Positions 1 through 7,609 of a DNA stretch of 26,093 nt are shown piece by piece. The translations under genes were made by a program, and so were the position numbers. Source of the DNA: a virus. The stretch lies in IMG/VR virus record IMGVR_UViG_3300042566_000144, positions 1 through 26,093 of that record; one strand, 5' to 3'. Below the pieces are notes generated by a model. It worked only from the letters and a program-made list of their open reading frames with translations, did not search any database and was not told the DNA's origin. The first letter of the stretch is position 1, and each line of letters begins with the position of its first letter.

Positions 1-139
1 CCGTGCAGTTCTCCGCCCAATGGCCACCACGGTCTTGGCGAAGGACGGCGACAGCGAGAAGCGCATGATGCTGACCGAACTGACGCTCGTTTGCGAAAAC
101 GACGAAGCTTCGGGCTTGGCGAGCGCGCTGACCGCGTAA
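1..139 (+). CDS. Major capsid protein, C-terminal end (partial)
   Basis: An open frame enters from the left edge (first full codon at base 2) and ends with TAA at 137-139, giving the last 45 residues of a protein. The tail contains LAKDGDSEKRMMLTELTLV followed by ENDEASG. From memory this resembles the C-terminus of the SU10/DUF5309-type phage major capsid protein, where a phrase of the type 'GDxxKxxxxxExTLxxxNExAxG' is common. The context agrees: a terminator-like hairpin follows at once, as often seen after the highly expressed capsid gene, and the head-tail adaptor gene lies two genes downstream. Identity rests on a short C-terminal match plus gene order, so another head protein is possible. 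Confidence 0.55.
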   Translation, partial: RAVLRPMATTVLAKDGDSEKRMMLTELTLVCENDEASGLASALTA

Positions 140-146
140 GCAATAG

Positions 147-187
147 GGGGAGAGCGGCAGTTGGGTGTCGCTCTCCTCTTTACTCTT
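147..187 (+). terminator. Terminator-like hairpin after the capsid gene
   Basis: GGAGAGCG at 149-156 is a perfect inverted repeat of CGCTCTCC at 169-176. The stem can extend to 147-158 paired with 167-178 through G-T wobbles, leaving an 8-base loop. It is followed by TCTTTACTCTT, a pyrimidine-rich but imperfect T tract. It starts 7 bases after the stop codon of the capsid-like gene. The likely role is partial termination or 3'-end protection that sets capsid mRNA above the downstream tail genes. The short T run makes full Rho-independent termination uncertain. Confidence 0.6.
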
Positions 188-203
188 GAATGAAAGACCC
201 CCG

Positions 204-506
204 ATGTCCGACGAACTTAAAACTACCCTTGAGTTTGACCGCAACACGGGGCTTCACACACTGCGTCACACGCAGGATGTGACCTCAATTATCGACGCGA
301 ACAAACGCGCACAGGTCGACAGCATCGGCCAGAAATTCGGCGACTTTGCAAAGGTCGCGAGCATCCCTTACTCCGTAGTGCTTGAGTGGAAGCAGAAGTA
401 CGGCATCAACGCGATGGCCCCTTCCCCCGAAGATAAAATTCGCATGGTTGCTTTATTGAACGATCCAGACTATGCGTTTCTTCGGACACGCGGAGGTAAG
501 TTGTGA
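204..506 (+). CDS. Small head/tail-region protein of unknown function
   Basis: A 100-residue protein begins MSDELKTTLEFDRNTG and ends LRTRGGKL. An in-frame GTG at 165 would add 13 residues, but that codon lies inside the hairpin loop between the capsid gene and this gene. The ATG at 204, with a weak GAAAGA-type ribosome site, is therefore preferred. The protein is hydrophilic, with no signal peptide or membrane segment. The stretch around residues 40-65 (QKFGDFAKVASIPYSVVLEW) could form a short helical bundle. Genes of this size commonly sit between capsid and adaptor in short-tailed phages, but I do not recognise the family. Its stop overlaps the adaptor start in a GTGA arrangement, so the two are probably translationally coupled. 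Confidence 0.75.
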   Translation: MSDELKTTLEFDRNTGLHTLRHTQDVTSIIDANKRAQVDSIGQKFGDFAKVASIPYSVVLEWKQKYGINAMAPSPEDKIRMVALLNDPDYAFLRTRGGKL

Positions 507-1120
507 GCATAACCACCTACACCGAACTGAAAGCCGCTATCGCCGACTGGCTGAATCGCGACGACTTGTCTGATGCTCGGTTAGGTGACTTTGTGTCCTT
601 CGCCGAGAACCGCATCTACCACAAGCTGCGTATCCCGACGATGGAGCGTGTCGTTTTGCTCGACACCGATGGCGACGGCATGGCGTACATCCCAGCCGAC
701 TTTCTTGAAGCAAAGGACGTCTTTTTCAACGACGTGCCTCTCGACCGCATCTCGCTCACCGACTTGATGTCACGCGGCAGTGCCAGCGGCAAGCCCCAAG
801 CGTTTGCGCGCGAAGGCGGAATGCTGCGTTTCTGGCCTAACCCTGGCGACACAACGGATACAGACGACGAACTGCGGATGATTTATTTCGCGGAGCCTGA
901 AAGGCTCACCGCCACCAACGCCGACAACAGCGTGTTCCTACTGGCGCCTGATCTATACCTCTACGGCTCACTGGTTGCCGCTGGCGTATACATGACAGTG
1001 CCGCCGGAGAAGATCGGGCTGTGGAGCCAAGCGTTCGAAGACATCGCGGATCGCCTGATGGGCCACGCGCGTCAAGCTGAAGTATCGGGTTCCACCATGT
1101 CAATCCAAAGCGGTTACTGA
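503..1120 (+). CDS. Head-tail adaptor protein (phage adaptor family)
   Basis: A 205-residue protein starts at GTG 503, with GGAGGT at 492-497 just upstream, and overlaps the previous stop by four bases (GTGA). The opening pattern [21 protein letters not shown] is typical of phage adaptor proteins of the SU10/P22 gp4-like kind. So are the later [11 protein letters not shown], a Trp-Pro phrase in LRFWPNP, and a Tyr-rich helix [18 protein letters not shown]. These proteins form the ring under the portal that joins head to tail. Position after the capsid gene and before the fibre fits that role. No catalytic motif is expected. The family assignment is by recognition of these patterns and by gene order. 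Confidence 0.7.
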   Translation: MSITTYTELKAAIADWLNRDDLSDARLGDFVSFAENRIYHKLRIPTMERVVLLDTDGDGMAYIPADFLEAKDVFFNDVPLDRISLTDLMSRGSASGKPQAFAREGGMLRFWPNPGDTTDTDDELRMIYFAEPERLTATNADNSVFLLAPDLYLYGSLVAAGVYMTVPPEKIGLWSQAFEDIADRLMGHARQAEVSGSTMSIQSGY

Positions 1121-4100
1121 TGGGCAGCGGATTCTTCTCACAGGACAACCCGCCACCTCTTGAGCAGGGTGAAGCAGGCACAGGCCCAGGTAACGTCGTC
1201 GTACAAGAGCCGACCGGCGTAGACGGCGCGACGTCGTCGTTCTTTGGCCGTGGCGCGTCTCCGACGCTCCAAGCGTTTGAAGAAGACGCAAAGCAAGCCG
1301 CTGAAGCGGCTGCGGCGAGCGCAGAAGAAGCTGACGGCAGTGCCACAGCAGCGGCGGGCAGCGCGACAGCAGCGGCGGGCAGCGCGAGTGCTGCCGACAC
1401 CAGCGCAGATCAAGCATTAGCATCCGCGAACGCGGCAGCAGGCAGCGCGACCAGCGCAGCGGCGAGTGCGTCGAGCGCCACTGGCAGCGCGACCAGCGCA
1501 GCAGGCAGCGCCACCACAGCAACGACAAAAGCGGCAGAAGCGGTTGTCTCGGCCAACGCGGCCAACACCAGCGCGGGCAACGCTGCGGCCAGTGCCACTA
1601 CGGCAACCACAAAAGCGGCAGAAGCGTCCACCAGCGCCACGGCAGCATCTGGCAGTGCGACCAACGCTGCGACGAGCGCCACTACGGCGACCACAAAAGC
1701 AGCAGAAGCGTCCACCAGTGCGACCAACGCGGCTGGCAGCGCCTCCACAGCAACGACAAAGGCAGCAGAAGCATCCACCAGTGCGACCAACGCGGCTGGC
1801 AGCGCGACCGCCGCCGGCACAAGTGCGACATCGGCTGGCACAAGCGCGACGAACGCGGCTAACAGTGCTACAGCAGCCTCGGGGAGCGCCACAGCAGCCG
1901 CTGGAAGCGCGACTGCGGCCTCTGGTAGTGCAACGGCTGCGGCAAACGCCCAGACAGCCGCTGAAGCGGCACGGGACTCCGCCCTGGCGGCATACGACCA
2001 GTTCGACGACCGCTACCTCGGCACGAAGACGTCTGACCCGACACTCGACAACGACGGCAACGCGCTTGTCGCGGGTGCGCTGTACTTCAACAGCACACTG
2101 GGCGAGATGCGGCTGTACACCGGTATGCAGTGGACCGCAGCGTATGTATCGGGCGCAGGCGTCCTACTGATCTCCAACAACCTGTCCGACTTAGCCAGTG
2201 CGTCTGCCGCGCGGACGAACCTCGGCTTGGCGACCGTAGCAGCATCTGGCGCCTATGCCGATCTGACCGGCAAGCCAACGAACGTCTCGGCGTTCACGAA
2301 CGACAGCGGCTATCTGACGAGCTTCACCGAAGCAGATCCGACCGTCCCATCGCACGTCAAAGCGATCACGACGACGAAGATCAGCAATTGGGACACTGCT
2401 TTCGGTTGGGGCAACCACGCATCTGCGGGTTATCTGACGAGCTTCACAGAGTCCGATCCGACTGTACCGTCACACGTCAAAGCGATCACGACGACGAACA
2501 TCAGTAACTGGAACGCAGCTTTTGGCTGGGGCAACCACGCATCTGCGGGATACCTTACCGGCATCACGTCTGGCCAGGTCACCACAGCCCTTGGATATAC
2601 GCCAGCTAACAGGGCTGGTGATACGTTTACGGGAACCATAACTACTACTGGCTTGCTGGGCGTAGGAACGACATCGCCAACAGCTATAGGCGGCTATGGA
2701 ACCATCACCTTGGACGGGGCGACAGGCTCGTTCACTGACTATAGGCAAAATGGAACTAATCGGCTACGCATTGGCGGTGACAATGGAGCGGGGTTCATTA
2801 ACGCTCCATCTGGCACTCTGCGTTTGCTTACTAATGACGCAGACCGCTTGACAATCAATTCCAGCGGTAACGTCACAGCCGCTGTCGATGTTCGCGCACC
2901 TATCTTTTACGACAGTAACAACACTGGTTACTTTGTAGACGGCAGCAGCACTAGCGTTCTGCAAACCATTCAAGCTGTAGATGGCGATGGCTTTCGCTCC
3001 CTTAAAAACGGAAGCGCATCAATAACCAGCAGCATCTATTTCGCTAACGCCGCAAACACACGCGCATGGAACTGGCAGCTTGATGAAAACGACGCCGCCG
3101 CATTCTGGAGCTATGGCGGCTCGTCGTGGGGTAAGCGCCTTGGCTTGACGCATAACAGCGAACTGTTCTTGCGTAATTCGTCTGGCAGCGACGTGTCACT
3201 GGCATACCCATCCACGTTTGGATATTCGTCCAGCTACAAGACGATGGTTTTGGGTAATCAGTCCCTGACTACGGTCTGCATCGGCGTTTCTCCAGCGTCC
3301 AACCCAAGCGGCAGCTTTAACGGGGGTGGTCTTGGTCTTGAGGTTATGTTCCGTAATGGCGTTAACTTTATTACGCCAAACAGCGCGAACGACGGGTATC
3401 ACTTCCCGTTTAGCTTGGCTGATGGATATGCAGCCTCTAGTGGTAGCTTCCGCGCACCGATCTTCTACGACACCAACGACACTGGGTATTACGTTGACCC
3501 TGCCAGTGGTTCAAATCTAACGGGGCAAGTCCAGATTAACGGCGGGACTACAATGTCTGGCGGTTGGAACAGGGCGCTATACCTTGCGTCCCAATACCCT
3601 GTCATTGTGATGAACTCAGGAAGCGTCAAATACTCAGGCATTGGTGTCGATTACACTGAAGCTCAGAGTGGCATGGTGTTTTGGGTTAACGGCAACAGCG
3701 CCGACATAACCAACGGCTCTGCGACAGCGGCGCTGCGGATAAACACTGGAAACTTCGTCGTAGCTAATGATGTCCGTGCGACTGTCTTTTACGATAGCAA
3801 CAACTCTGCTTTCTACTTAAATCCCAACACCACCTCAAACGTCAGTGAAATGGTGTCCTATTCTTATCGTGGCAACGGCAACGTAGGCGGCACTGGCTCT
3901 GCATCATGGCATCCAAGCGGCATCTATTCGGCTGGGTATAACTGGCTCTACGGGGGTATCGGCGCGGGTGGCGGGGACATAACTGCTGTCAATGCTGTGT
4001 ATGCCAACGCCTACTATGACAGCGGCAACACTGCTTATTACGTTGACCCTGCCAGCGGGACGGTGCTTAACAGGCTTGTCTCCATAACAGGTGCGGGTAA

Positions 4101-5316
4101 CACCAACGGCGGCAACTTGCAGCTTGGTGATAGGGACGTAAACACCGCAAAGTGGTCTGTTTTAACTGGGGCGCACTACGGAGGCACATCGGAACCAAAG
4201 GGCGTTATGCTTATTGGTTCCTATTCGGCTTCTGGAAACAACAGTCTTAGCATCGGTGGCAACGTCTACGAAGCCAACCCCGCTACATACATCGCGTTTT
4301 ATACGGCTACCACTGGAACGCACCCGACAGGTGGGTTCAATCGGCTAAATATTAATGGAAGCGGTAACGTCACCGCTGAAGTCGATATTCGCACTCCAAT
4401 AGTATATGACGCTGACAACACTGGATTTTACGTCAACCCCGCTGGCACATATTCAGCAAACTTTGCTGGATACACATACTTCGGGAATCACGGCGGCGGG
4501 GTGGTCGGCAACTATAGCTCCTATCGCTACCAGCTTGTTTGGGCGATAGGTGACAGCTACAAAGGCACACTTGACGGAACAAGTGTAGCTGGCGGTTACG
4601 GCCTGTGGTTTTCCCACCCTAACGCTGGTGGAGTTGCATCAAACCTCTCCACTCACGGTTTAATGCTCATCCAAAACGGCGCTTTCATGGCATCGCTAGA
4701 CCCAAGTATGCGTGCCATTTACGATATGCGTTCGCCTATTTTTTACGACCTCAACAACACTGCTTACTTCCTCGACCCGAACAGCACATCCGTTTTGGCG
4801 ACAGTTCGTTCTGACCGCATCCAACACTCCAACGGAAACGAAGCCGTAACATTAAATAATGGTTCCTACTTAATGTTGCGTGACCCGACAGGACACATAG
4901 CTGCATACCTCGGCGGCGCTGACCCAGCCAACTACCACGACAACACCACTCATTATTTTCGCGACAGGGCTGGCTCAAACCGTTTTGTCATTGATAGTTC
5001 AGGAAATGTAACAGCAACTGGCAACGTCACTGCTTATTCCGACATCCGCGTTAAGGCTAACGTCGAGACGATCTCAAGCGCACTGGACAAGCTCGACCAG
5101 ATACGCGGCGTGACGTACACCCGCACAGACCTCGACGACAAAGAGCGGCGCTACGCTGGCGTCATCGCGCAGGAAATCGAAGCGGTTCTACCTGAAGCCG
5201 TGCGCGACCACGATGGCACCAAGGCGGTTGACTATAACGCCACCATCGGCTTGTTAATTCAGGCTGTAAAAGAATTGCAAATTGAGGTAGAGACTGTGAA
5301 GTCTCGGCTCCACTGA
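1120..5316 (+). CDS. Long tail fibre with C-terminal S74 self-cleaving chaperone
   Basis: A 1398-residue virion protein for receptor contact. Residues 1-50 look like a short virion anchor. Residues about 60-285 are Ala/Ser/Thr-rich with heptad-spaced repeats (predicted trimeric coiled coil). [16 protein letters not shown] is a common fibre linker, and two near-identical 40-residue units follow. Residues about 590-1230 hold six YDxNNTxYYVDP-type modules. The last 92 residues form an intramolecular chaperone (peptidase S74) with the dyad Ser1307 and Lys1312 in YSDIRVK, then [16 protein letters not shown] and a terminal coiled coil. In this family the chaperone trimerises the fibre and is released by self-cleavage near the serine. 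The ATG overlaps the adaptor stop by one base (TGATG). The middle is visibly AT-richer than the two ends. Confidence 0.9.
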   Translation: MGSGFFSQDNPPPLEQGEAGTGPGNVVVQEPTGVDGATSSFFGRGASPTLQAFEEDAKQAAEAAAASAEEADGSATAAAGSATAAAGSASAADTSADQALASANAAAGSATSAAASASSATGSATSAAGSATTATTKAAEAVVSANAANTSAGNAAASATTATTKAAEASTSATAASGSATNAATSATTATTKAAEASTSATNAAGSASTATTKAAEASTSATNAAGSATAAGTSATSAGTSATNAANSATAASGSATAAAGSATAASGSATAAANAQTAAEAARDSALAAYDQFDDRYLGTKTSDPTLDNDGNALVAGALYFNSTLGEMRLYTGMQWTAAYVSGAGVLLISNNLSDLASASAARTNLGLATVAASGAYADLTGKPTNVSAFTNDSGYLTSFTEADPTVPSHVKAITTTKISNWDTAFGWGNHASAGYLTSFTESDPTVPSHVKAITTTNISNWNAAFGWGNHASAGYLTGITSGQVTTALGYTPANRAGDTFTGTITTTGLLGVGTTSPTAIGGYGTITLDGATGSFTDYRQNGTNRLRIGGDNGAGFINAPSGTLRLLTNDADRLTINSSGNVTAAVDVRAPIFYDSNNTGYFVDGSSTSVLQTIQAVDGDGFRSLKNGSASITSSIYFANAANTRAWNWQLDENDAAAFWSYGGSSWGKRLGLTHNSELFLRNSSGSDVSLAYPSTFGYSSSYKTMVLGNQSLTTVCIGVSPASNPSGSFNGGGLGLEVMFRNGVNFITPNSANDGYHFPFSLADGYAASSGSFRAPIFYDTNDTGYYVDPASGSNLTGQVQINGGTTMSGGWNRALYLASQYPVIVMNSGSVKYSGIGVDYTEAQSGMVFWVNGNSADITNGSATAALRINTGNFVVANDVRATVFYDSNNSAFYLNPNTTSNVSEMVSYSYRGNGNVGGTGSASWHPSGIYSAGYNWLYGGIGAGGGDITAVNAVYANAYYDSGNTAYYVDPASGTVLNRLVSITGAGNTNGGNLQLGDRDVNTAKWSVLTGAHYGGTSEPKGVMLIGSYSASGNNSLSIGGNVYEANPATYIAFYTATTGTHPTGGFNRLNINGSGNVTAEVDIRTPIVYDADNTGFYVNPAGTYSANFAGYTYFGNHGGGVVGNYSSYRYQLVWAIGDSYKGTLDGTSVAGGYGLWFSHPNAGGVASNLSTHGLMLIQNGAFMASLDPSMRAIYDMRSPIFYDLNNTAYFLDPNSTSVLATVRSDRIQHSNGNEAVTLNNGSYLMLRDPTGHIAAYLGGADPANYHDNTTHYFRDRAGSNRFVIDSSGNVTATGNVTAYSDIRVKANVETISSALDKLDQIRGVTYTRTDLDDKERRYAGVIAQEIEAVLPEAVRDHDGTKAVDYNATIGLLIQAVKELQIEVETVKSRLH
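1525..1771 (+). repeat. Heptad-multiple coding repeats in the fibre shaft
   Basis: Four copies of an ACAAAAGCGGCAGAAG-like unit, coding for TKAAEA, begin at 1525, 1609, 1693 and 1756. The spacings are 84, 84 and 63 bases, i.e. 28, 28 and 21 residues, all multiples of seven. The surrounding Ala/Ser/Thr-rich tract (about 1312-1960) continues the pattern with shorter SATAAAG units. This is what in-register duplication of a heptad coiled coil would give. Confidence 0.85.
2308..2547 (+). repeat. Two tandem 120-bp units in the fibre gene
   Basis: Bases 2308-2427 and 2428-2547 are near-identical direct repeats of 120 bp, coding for two 40-residue units of the form [20 protein letters not shown], each followed by TTTxISNW and [11 protein letters not shown] third GYLTGI start at 2548 looks like a truncated copy. 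This module recurs in many phage fibres. Differences between the copies are mostly single substitutions, so the duplication is fairly recent or kept uniform by recombination. Confidence 0.9.
2896..4795 (+). repeat. Six dispersed YDxNNTxYYVDP modules in the fibre
   Basis: Related coding modules occur near 2896, 3454, 3778, 4006, 4393 and 4732. Their translations include [67 protein letters not shown] and [14 protein letters not shown]. Each tends to follow a V-R-A/T-P beta-type phrase, and all are separated by diverged inserts of about 75-185 residues. They look like repeated beta-structured shaft joints between variable domains. Confidence 0.85.
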
Positions 5317-5327
5317 AAGGTACGAAT

Positions 5328-5693
5328 ATGACACTTGCATACACCTGGGCGCTCAAGAGCCTGAAGAAAGTAGACACCAGCGACTTGTCTGGCGTGATTG
5401 TGCAGACACAGTGGACTTGCACTGGCACCGACGAAGACGGTGATAGCGGCACGTTCAACGGCGCGACACCCTTCAACCCGCAGGAAGTCGAGCTTGAAGG
5501 CTTCGTCGCCTACGAAGATCTGACTGAAGCAGTCGTCCTTGGCTGGATTCAGGAGGTGGTCGTAGGCGCATATAAGGACCACGTCGACGCGCAAATTATG
5601 AAGCAGATCCAGTTGCAGAAGACGCCCGTCGAAGAAGTACCGGACGGCCAGTTCCCGTGGTCGCCTCCCGTCGAAGAAGGAGAGGCTGCATGA
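5328..5693 (+). CDS. Small tail-associated protein (DUF7936-like)
   Basis: A 121-residue protein with a good GAAAGG ribosome site at the end of the fibre gene. Its plan is MTLAYTWALKSLKK at the start, a central segment QTQWTCTGTDEDGDSGTFNG, then FVAYEDLTEAVVLGWIQE and a C-terminal Pro-rich tail around PDGQFPWSPP. This matches, from memory, a family of short phage proteins (DUF7936) encoded right after tail-fibre genes. Its role is unproven; the position suggests a minor virion or fibre-associated part. It has no signal peptide or membrane segment. The stop overlaps the next start in ATGA. Confidence 0.65.
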   Translation: MTLAYTWALKSLKKVDTSDLSGVIVQTQWTCTGTDEDGDSGTFNGATPFNPQEVELEGFVAYEDLTEAVVLGWIQEVVVGAYKDHVDAQIMKQIQLQKTPVEEVPDGQFPWSPPVEEGEAA

Positions 5694-5863
5694 ACCCCGA
5701 ACTCGACAAGTACGACGCGGCCACTCAGCCCCCCACGTTTAAGCTCGACGTGACTGTGCAGGAGATCAACGTGATCTTCGCGGCCCTCGCCGAAATGCCG
5801 CACCGTGTGGCAGACCCGATCATGCGTAAGCTGTTTGAGCAGACGCAGAAGCCTGCGGTGTAA
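5690..5863 (+). CDS. 57-residue tail-region protein
   Basis: This gene starts at ATG 5690, which overlaps the preceding TGA and sits behind AAGGAGAG. A longer in-frame reading from 5657 would begin inside the previous gene with an Arg run (SRRRRRG) and lacks a ribosome site. The protein MNPELDKYDAATQPPTFKLD continues with VTVQEINVIFAALAEMPHRV, a pattern seen in many small phage proteins placed beside tail-fibre genes (LxxTVxEVNxIxxALxxMP). I know of no assigned function. It is soluble and probably helical. Confidence 0.7.
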   Translation: MNPELDKYDAATQPPTFKLDVTVQEINVIFAALAEMPHRVADPIMRKLFEQTQKPAV

Positions 5864-5866
5864 CCG

Positions 5867-6325
5867 ATGACACTGCCCACCGGAACCATATCTATGAGCC
5901 AAGTTAATACCGAACTTGGCCGGTCAAGCACAGCGACTATTTCGCTGGGCGAGACTGCTGTTCGCACATTGGCCGGTGTGGCATCTGGCACGATCTCGAT
6001 GAACAACCTTCGCGGCAAGTCGAACGTGGCATTTACGCCAGATGGCGGCACGTCGGCTGGCAGTCGCGTTGCTCTGTCAGACCAAGGGCAGCTATATGCA
6101 AGCGTAACAATTGACTGCTCTCAACCTGCTGTTTGGACTTGGAGTGGTGGTGGAGATGATTATTATGTGTCAGTTGCCAGCGGTGGCACTGCTCTCAGCA
6201 TTATATTTGAAGTTTCTGCATCAGTATTCGGCGGATTTGCTTATGCCAGCTTTACAGTACAAGCCACTGCTGGCGGCATAACTCGCTACTGGTCTGTTGA
6301 ACTTACAGCGGAAGATAACTCCTGA
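5867..6325 (+). CDS. Minor tail/virion structural protein
   Basis: A 152-residue protein. Residues 1-52 carry a phrase common in phage tail proteins: PTGTISMSQVNTELGRSSTA, then ISLGETAVRTLAGVASGTI and NNLRGKS. The rest (about 55-152) is Thr/Ser/Gly-rich and beta-patterned, ending in SFTVQATAGG and YWSVELTAED, which suggests an immunoglobulin-like or similar beta-sandwich. The second half is AT-richer than the first, as if the variable domain came from elsewhere. The stop shares its final A with the next start (TGATG). It is likely a decoration or tail-tip component. Confidence 0.65.
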   Translation: MTLPTGTISMSQVNTELGRSSTATISLGETAVRTLAGVASGTISMNNLRGKSNVAFTPDGGTSAGSRVALSDQGQLYASVTIDCSQPAVWTWSGGGDDYYVSVASGGTALSIIFEVSASVFGGFAYASFTVQATAGGITRYWSVELTAEDNS

Positions 6326-6543
6326 TGAGCGACCACCAAAACACGGACGTTGAACTGGCCCTGTTGCGACAGGACATGGACCAGATGAAAGAGGACATGA
6401 AGGGTCTTCGCCAAGACACCAAGGATCTTCTGGACGCCTGGAAGACGGCGACCAACGTGCTGGCATTCGTAAAGTGGACGGCTGGCCTAGGCACTGCCGT
6501 GGCTTTTTTGTGGGCGGCATTCAAGGCAAAGTTGGGGGGATAA
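6325..6543 (+). CDS. Coiled-coil plus one-TM protein, holin/XhlA-like candidate
   Basis: A 72-residue protein. Residues about 8-40 form an acidic/basic helical coiled coil (LALLRQDMDQMKEDMKGLRQ) and residues about 44-66 a single hydrophobic segment (VLAFVKWTAGLGTAVAFLWA), followed by KAKLGG. Coiled coil then one membrane span is the plan of XhlA-type lysis accessory proteins, and the endolysin gene follows within five bases. Position and topology suggest a holin or holin partner. A simple membrane-anchored regulator cannot be excluded. Confidence 0.55.
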   Translation: MSDHQNTDVELALLRQDMDQMKEDMKGLRQDTKDLLDAWKTATNVLAFVKWTAGLGTAVAFLWAAFKAKLGG

Positions 6544-6547
6544 CCGG

Positions 6548-7033
6548 ATGTTGACCGACCCCAAATGGTTGAAATATGCTCGCAGCAAGATCGGCGAACG
6601 CGAGATTAAAGGCCCACGGCATAACCCGTGGATTGTTCGCGGCTTGGCCAAGTTGAAGGCTTGGTGGTCGGACGACGAGACGCCGTGGTGCGGCTTTTTC
6701 GTGGCGTGGGCGATGGACGAGGCAGGACTGCCTTACCCGAAGCACTGGTATCGCGCGAAAGGCTGGTCCGATTACGGCGCGAACTTGCGCCCTGAACGCA
6801 TCGCGCCTGGCGCCATTCTCGTTTTCGACCGCAAAGGCGGTGGCCACGTTGGCTTCTACGTCGCCGAAAGTGCCACGCACTACCACGTCCTCGGCGGCAA
6901 CCAGAACAACGGCGTCAACATCGCGTCAATCGCCAAAGATCGGTGCGTCGCAATCCGCTGGCCGAAAGACCAGCCCGTGTTAGGCCGCATGGTCCGCAGG
7001 GCCACCGGCAACGTCTCTACCAACGAAGCATAG
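6548..7033 (+). CDS. Endolysin, CHAP/NlpC-P60-type cysteine amidase (TIGR02594-like)
   Basis: A 161-residue protein that would cleave peptidoglycan at the end of infection. The catalytic Cys48 lies in TPWCGFFVAWAM and the His100 in GGGHVGFYV. A third polar residue is offered by VLGGNQNNGV (Asn118-Asn121). This order and spacing, together with PKHWYRAKGW between them, is characteristic of the TIGR02594 phage/prophage cysteine hydrolases. There is no signal peptide, so export needs a holin; a 56-residue two-span candidate follows directly. A GGGGGGA ribosome site lies at the end of the previous gene. It is a full-length, single-domain enzyme without a cell-wall-binding domain, as expected for Gram-negative hosts. 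Confidence 0.85.
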   Translation: MLTDPKWLKYARSKIGEREIKGPRHNPWIVRGLAKLKAWWSDDETPWCGFFVAWAMDEAGLPYPKHWYRAKGWSDYGANLRPERIAPGAILVFDRKGGGHVGFYVAESATHYHVLGGNQNNGVNIASIAKDRCVAIRWPKDQPVLGRMVRRATGNVSTNEA

Positions 7034-7043
7034 GAGAAAACAA

Positions 7044-7214
7044 ATGTTTGCAGGACAAAAGACATACATCACCGCTGGCGTCGCTGTTATCGCGGCTGTC
7101 GCTGCATACCTGACCGGCGAAGCCGATCTGATGCAGACCGCCAATTTGGTGTTCACGGCTCTCATGGCCGCGTTCATCCGCAACGGCGTTACAGCAGAAA
7201 CCAAAACCAAGTGA
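7044..7214 (+). CDS. Small two-span membrane protein, holin candidate
   Basis: This short gene encodes 56 residues beginning MFAGQKTYITAGVAVIAAVA. Two hydrophobic segments (about residues 8-23 and 31-45) are separated by GEADLM, and the tail is charged (TAETKTK). The start is behind a strong TAGGAGAAAACAA ribosome site, ten bases after the endolysin stop. Its stop is overlapped by the next gene (GTGA). A tiny two-span hairpin between endolysin and spanins fits a small (class II- or pinholin-like) holin. No sequence family is recognised beyond that. Confidence 0.7.
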   Translation: MFAGQKTYITAGVAVIAAVAAYLTGEADLMQTANLVFTALMAAFIRNGVTAETKTK

Positions 7215-7432
7215 TACAGGGCATCAAGCAGTTGCTGCTTCTCTTACAGGCGATCTTTCGCCTGTTTGGGGATAGGCAACTGCTTGAGGCCGGTAAAGCG
7301 CAACAGCGCGACGCGGACGCCAAGGAGGTCATCAAACGTGAAGAAAAAGCTGAACAGGCTGTGGCTATTGATGATCCCGTTCGCACTGAGCGGCTGCGTA
7401 GCCGCTTCGACCGCGCCCGCAGTAGTGAGTGA
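7211..7432 (+). CDS. Inner-membrane spanin (Rz-like)
   Basis: A 73-residue protein starting at GTG 7211, overlapping the preceding stop by four bases. Residues 3-19 (QGIKQLLLLLQAIFRLF) form an N-terminal membrane helix. Residues 22-55 are a highly charged helix (LEAGKAQQRDADAKEVIKRE), and a basic tail follows. This is the layout of a short i-spanin, which spans the periplasm and pairs with an outer-membrane lipoprotein. That partner is encoded out of frame inside its 3' part, the classical Rz/Rz1 nesting. It is shorter than lambda Rz, but similar compact proteins are common in alpha- and betaproteobacterial phages. Confidence 0.65.
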   Translation: MIQGIKQLLLLLQAIFRLFGDRQLLEAGKAQQRDADAKEVIKREEKAEQAVAIDDPVRTERLRSRFDRARSSE

Positions 7433-7571
7433 TTACTGTCGCATCGCAACGCCGCTCACATACGACTCTGAGCGCGACACGATGCCGACGATAAAAGAGA
7501 TAGAGGCCCACAACAGCAAGTGGGTGTGTGTTTGTGAAAATGACTGTCCTAATAAAACGGTCGTCAATTAA
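7338..7571 (+). CDS. Outer-membrane spanin lipoprotein (Rz1-like)
   Basis: A 77-residue protein. The GTG at 7338 is chosen because a perfect AAGGAGGT lies at 7322-7329 and because the protein then begins with a lipoprotein signal: VKKKLNRLWLLMIPFALSGC. LSGC is the lipobox, with the lipidated Cys at residue 20. The mature part contains four further Cys (YCRIATP; WVCVCENDC) and ends NKTVVN. An upstream ATG at 7266 would bury the signal behind 24 basic residues and has no ribosome site. The gene overlaps the inner spanin by 95 bases in another frame, so the pair would fuse inner and outer membranes during lysis. Confidence 0.75.
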   Translation: MKKKLNRLWLLMIPFALSGCVAASTAPAVVSDYCRIATPLTYDSERDTMPTIKEIEAHNSKWVCVCENDCPNKTVVN

Positions 7572-7609
7572 ACGCTTCTGTGGTATCGCAGGCGTGAAAG
7601 GGTGTTCAA

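Noticed and set aside
165-203. Upstream GTG start for the small gene after the capsid
   Set aside because: The codon is in the loop of a stable hairpin and encodes a low-complexity extension; ATG 204 is better.
906-1892. Long minus-strand Ala/Val-rich open frames opposite the fibre
   Set aside because: They are the mirror of the Ala/Ser/Thr repeat region of the fibre gene; GC-rich repeats keep several frames open. No ribosome sites and no recognisable domain.
1312-1960. Possible CRISPR-like or satellite repeat
   Set aside because: The repeats are in frame, encode a heptad coiled coil and have no unique spacers of constant size.
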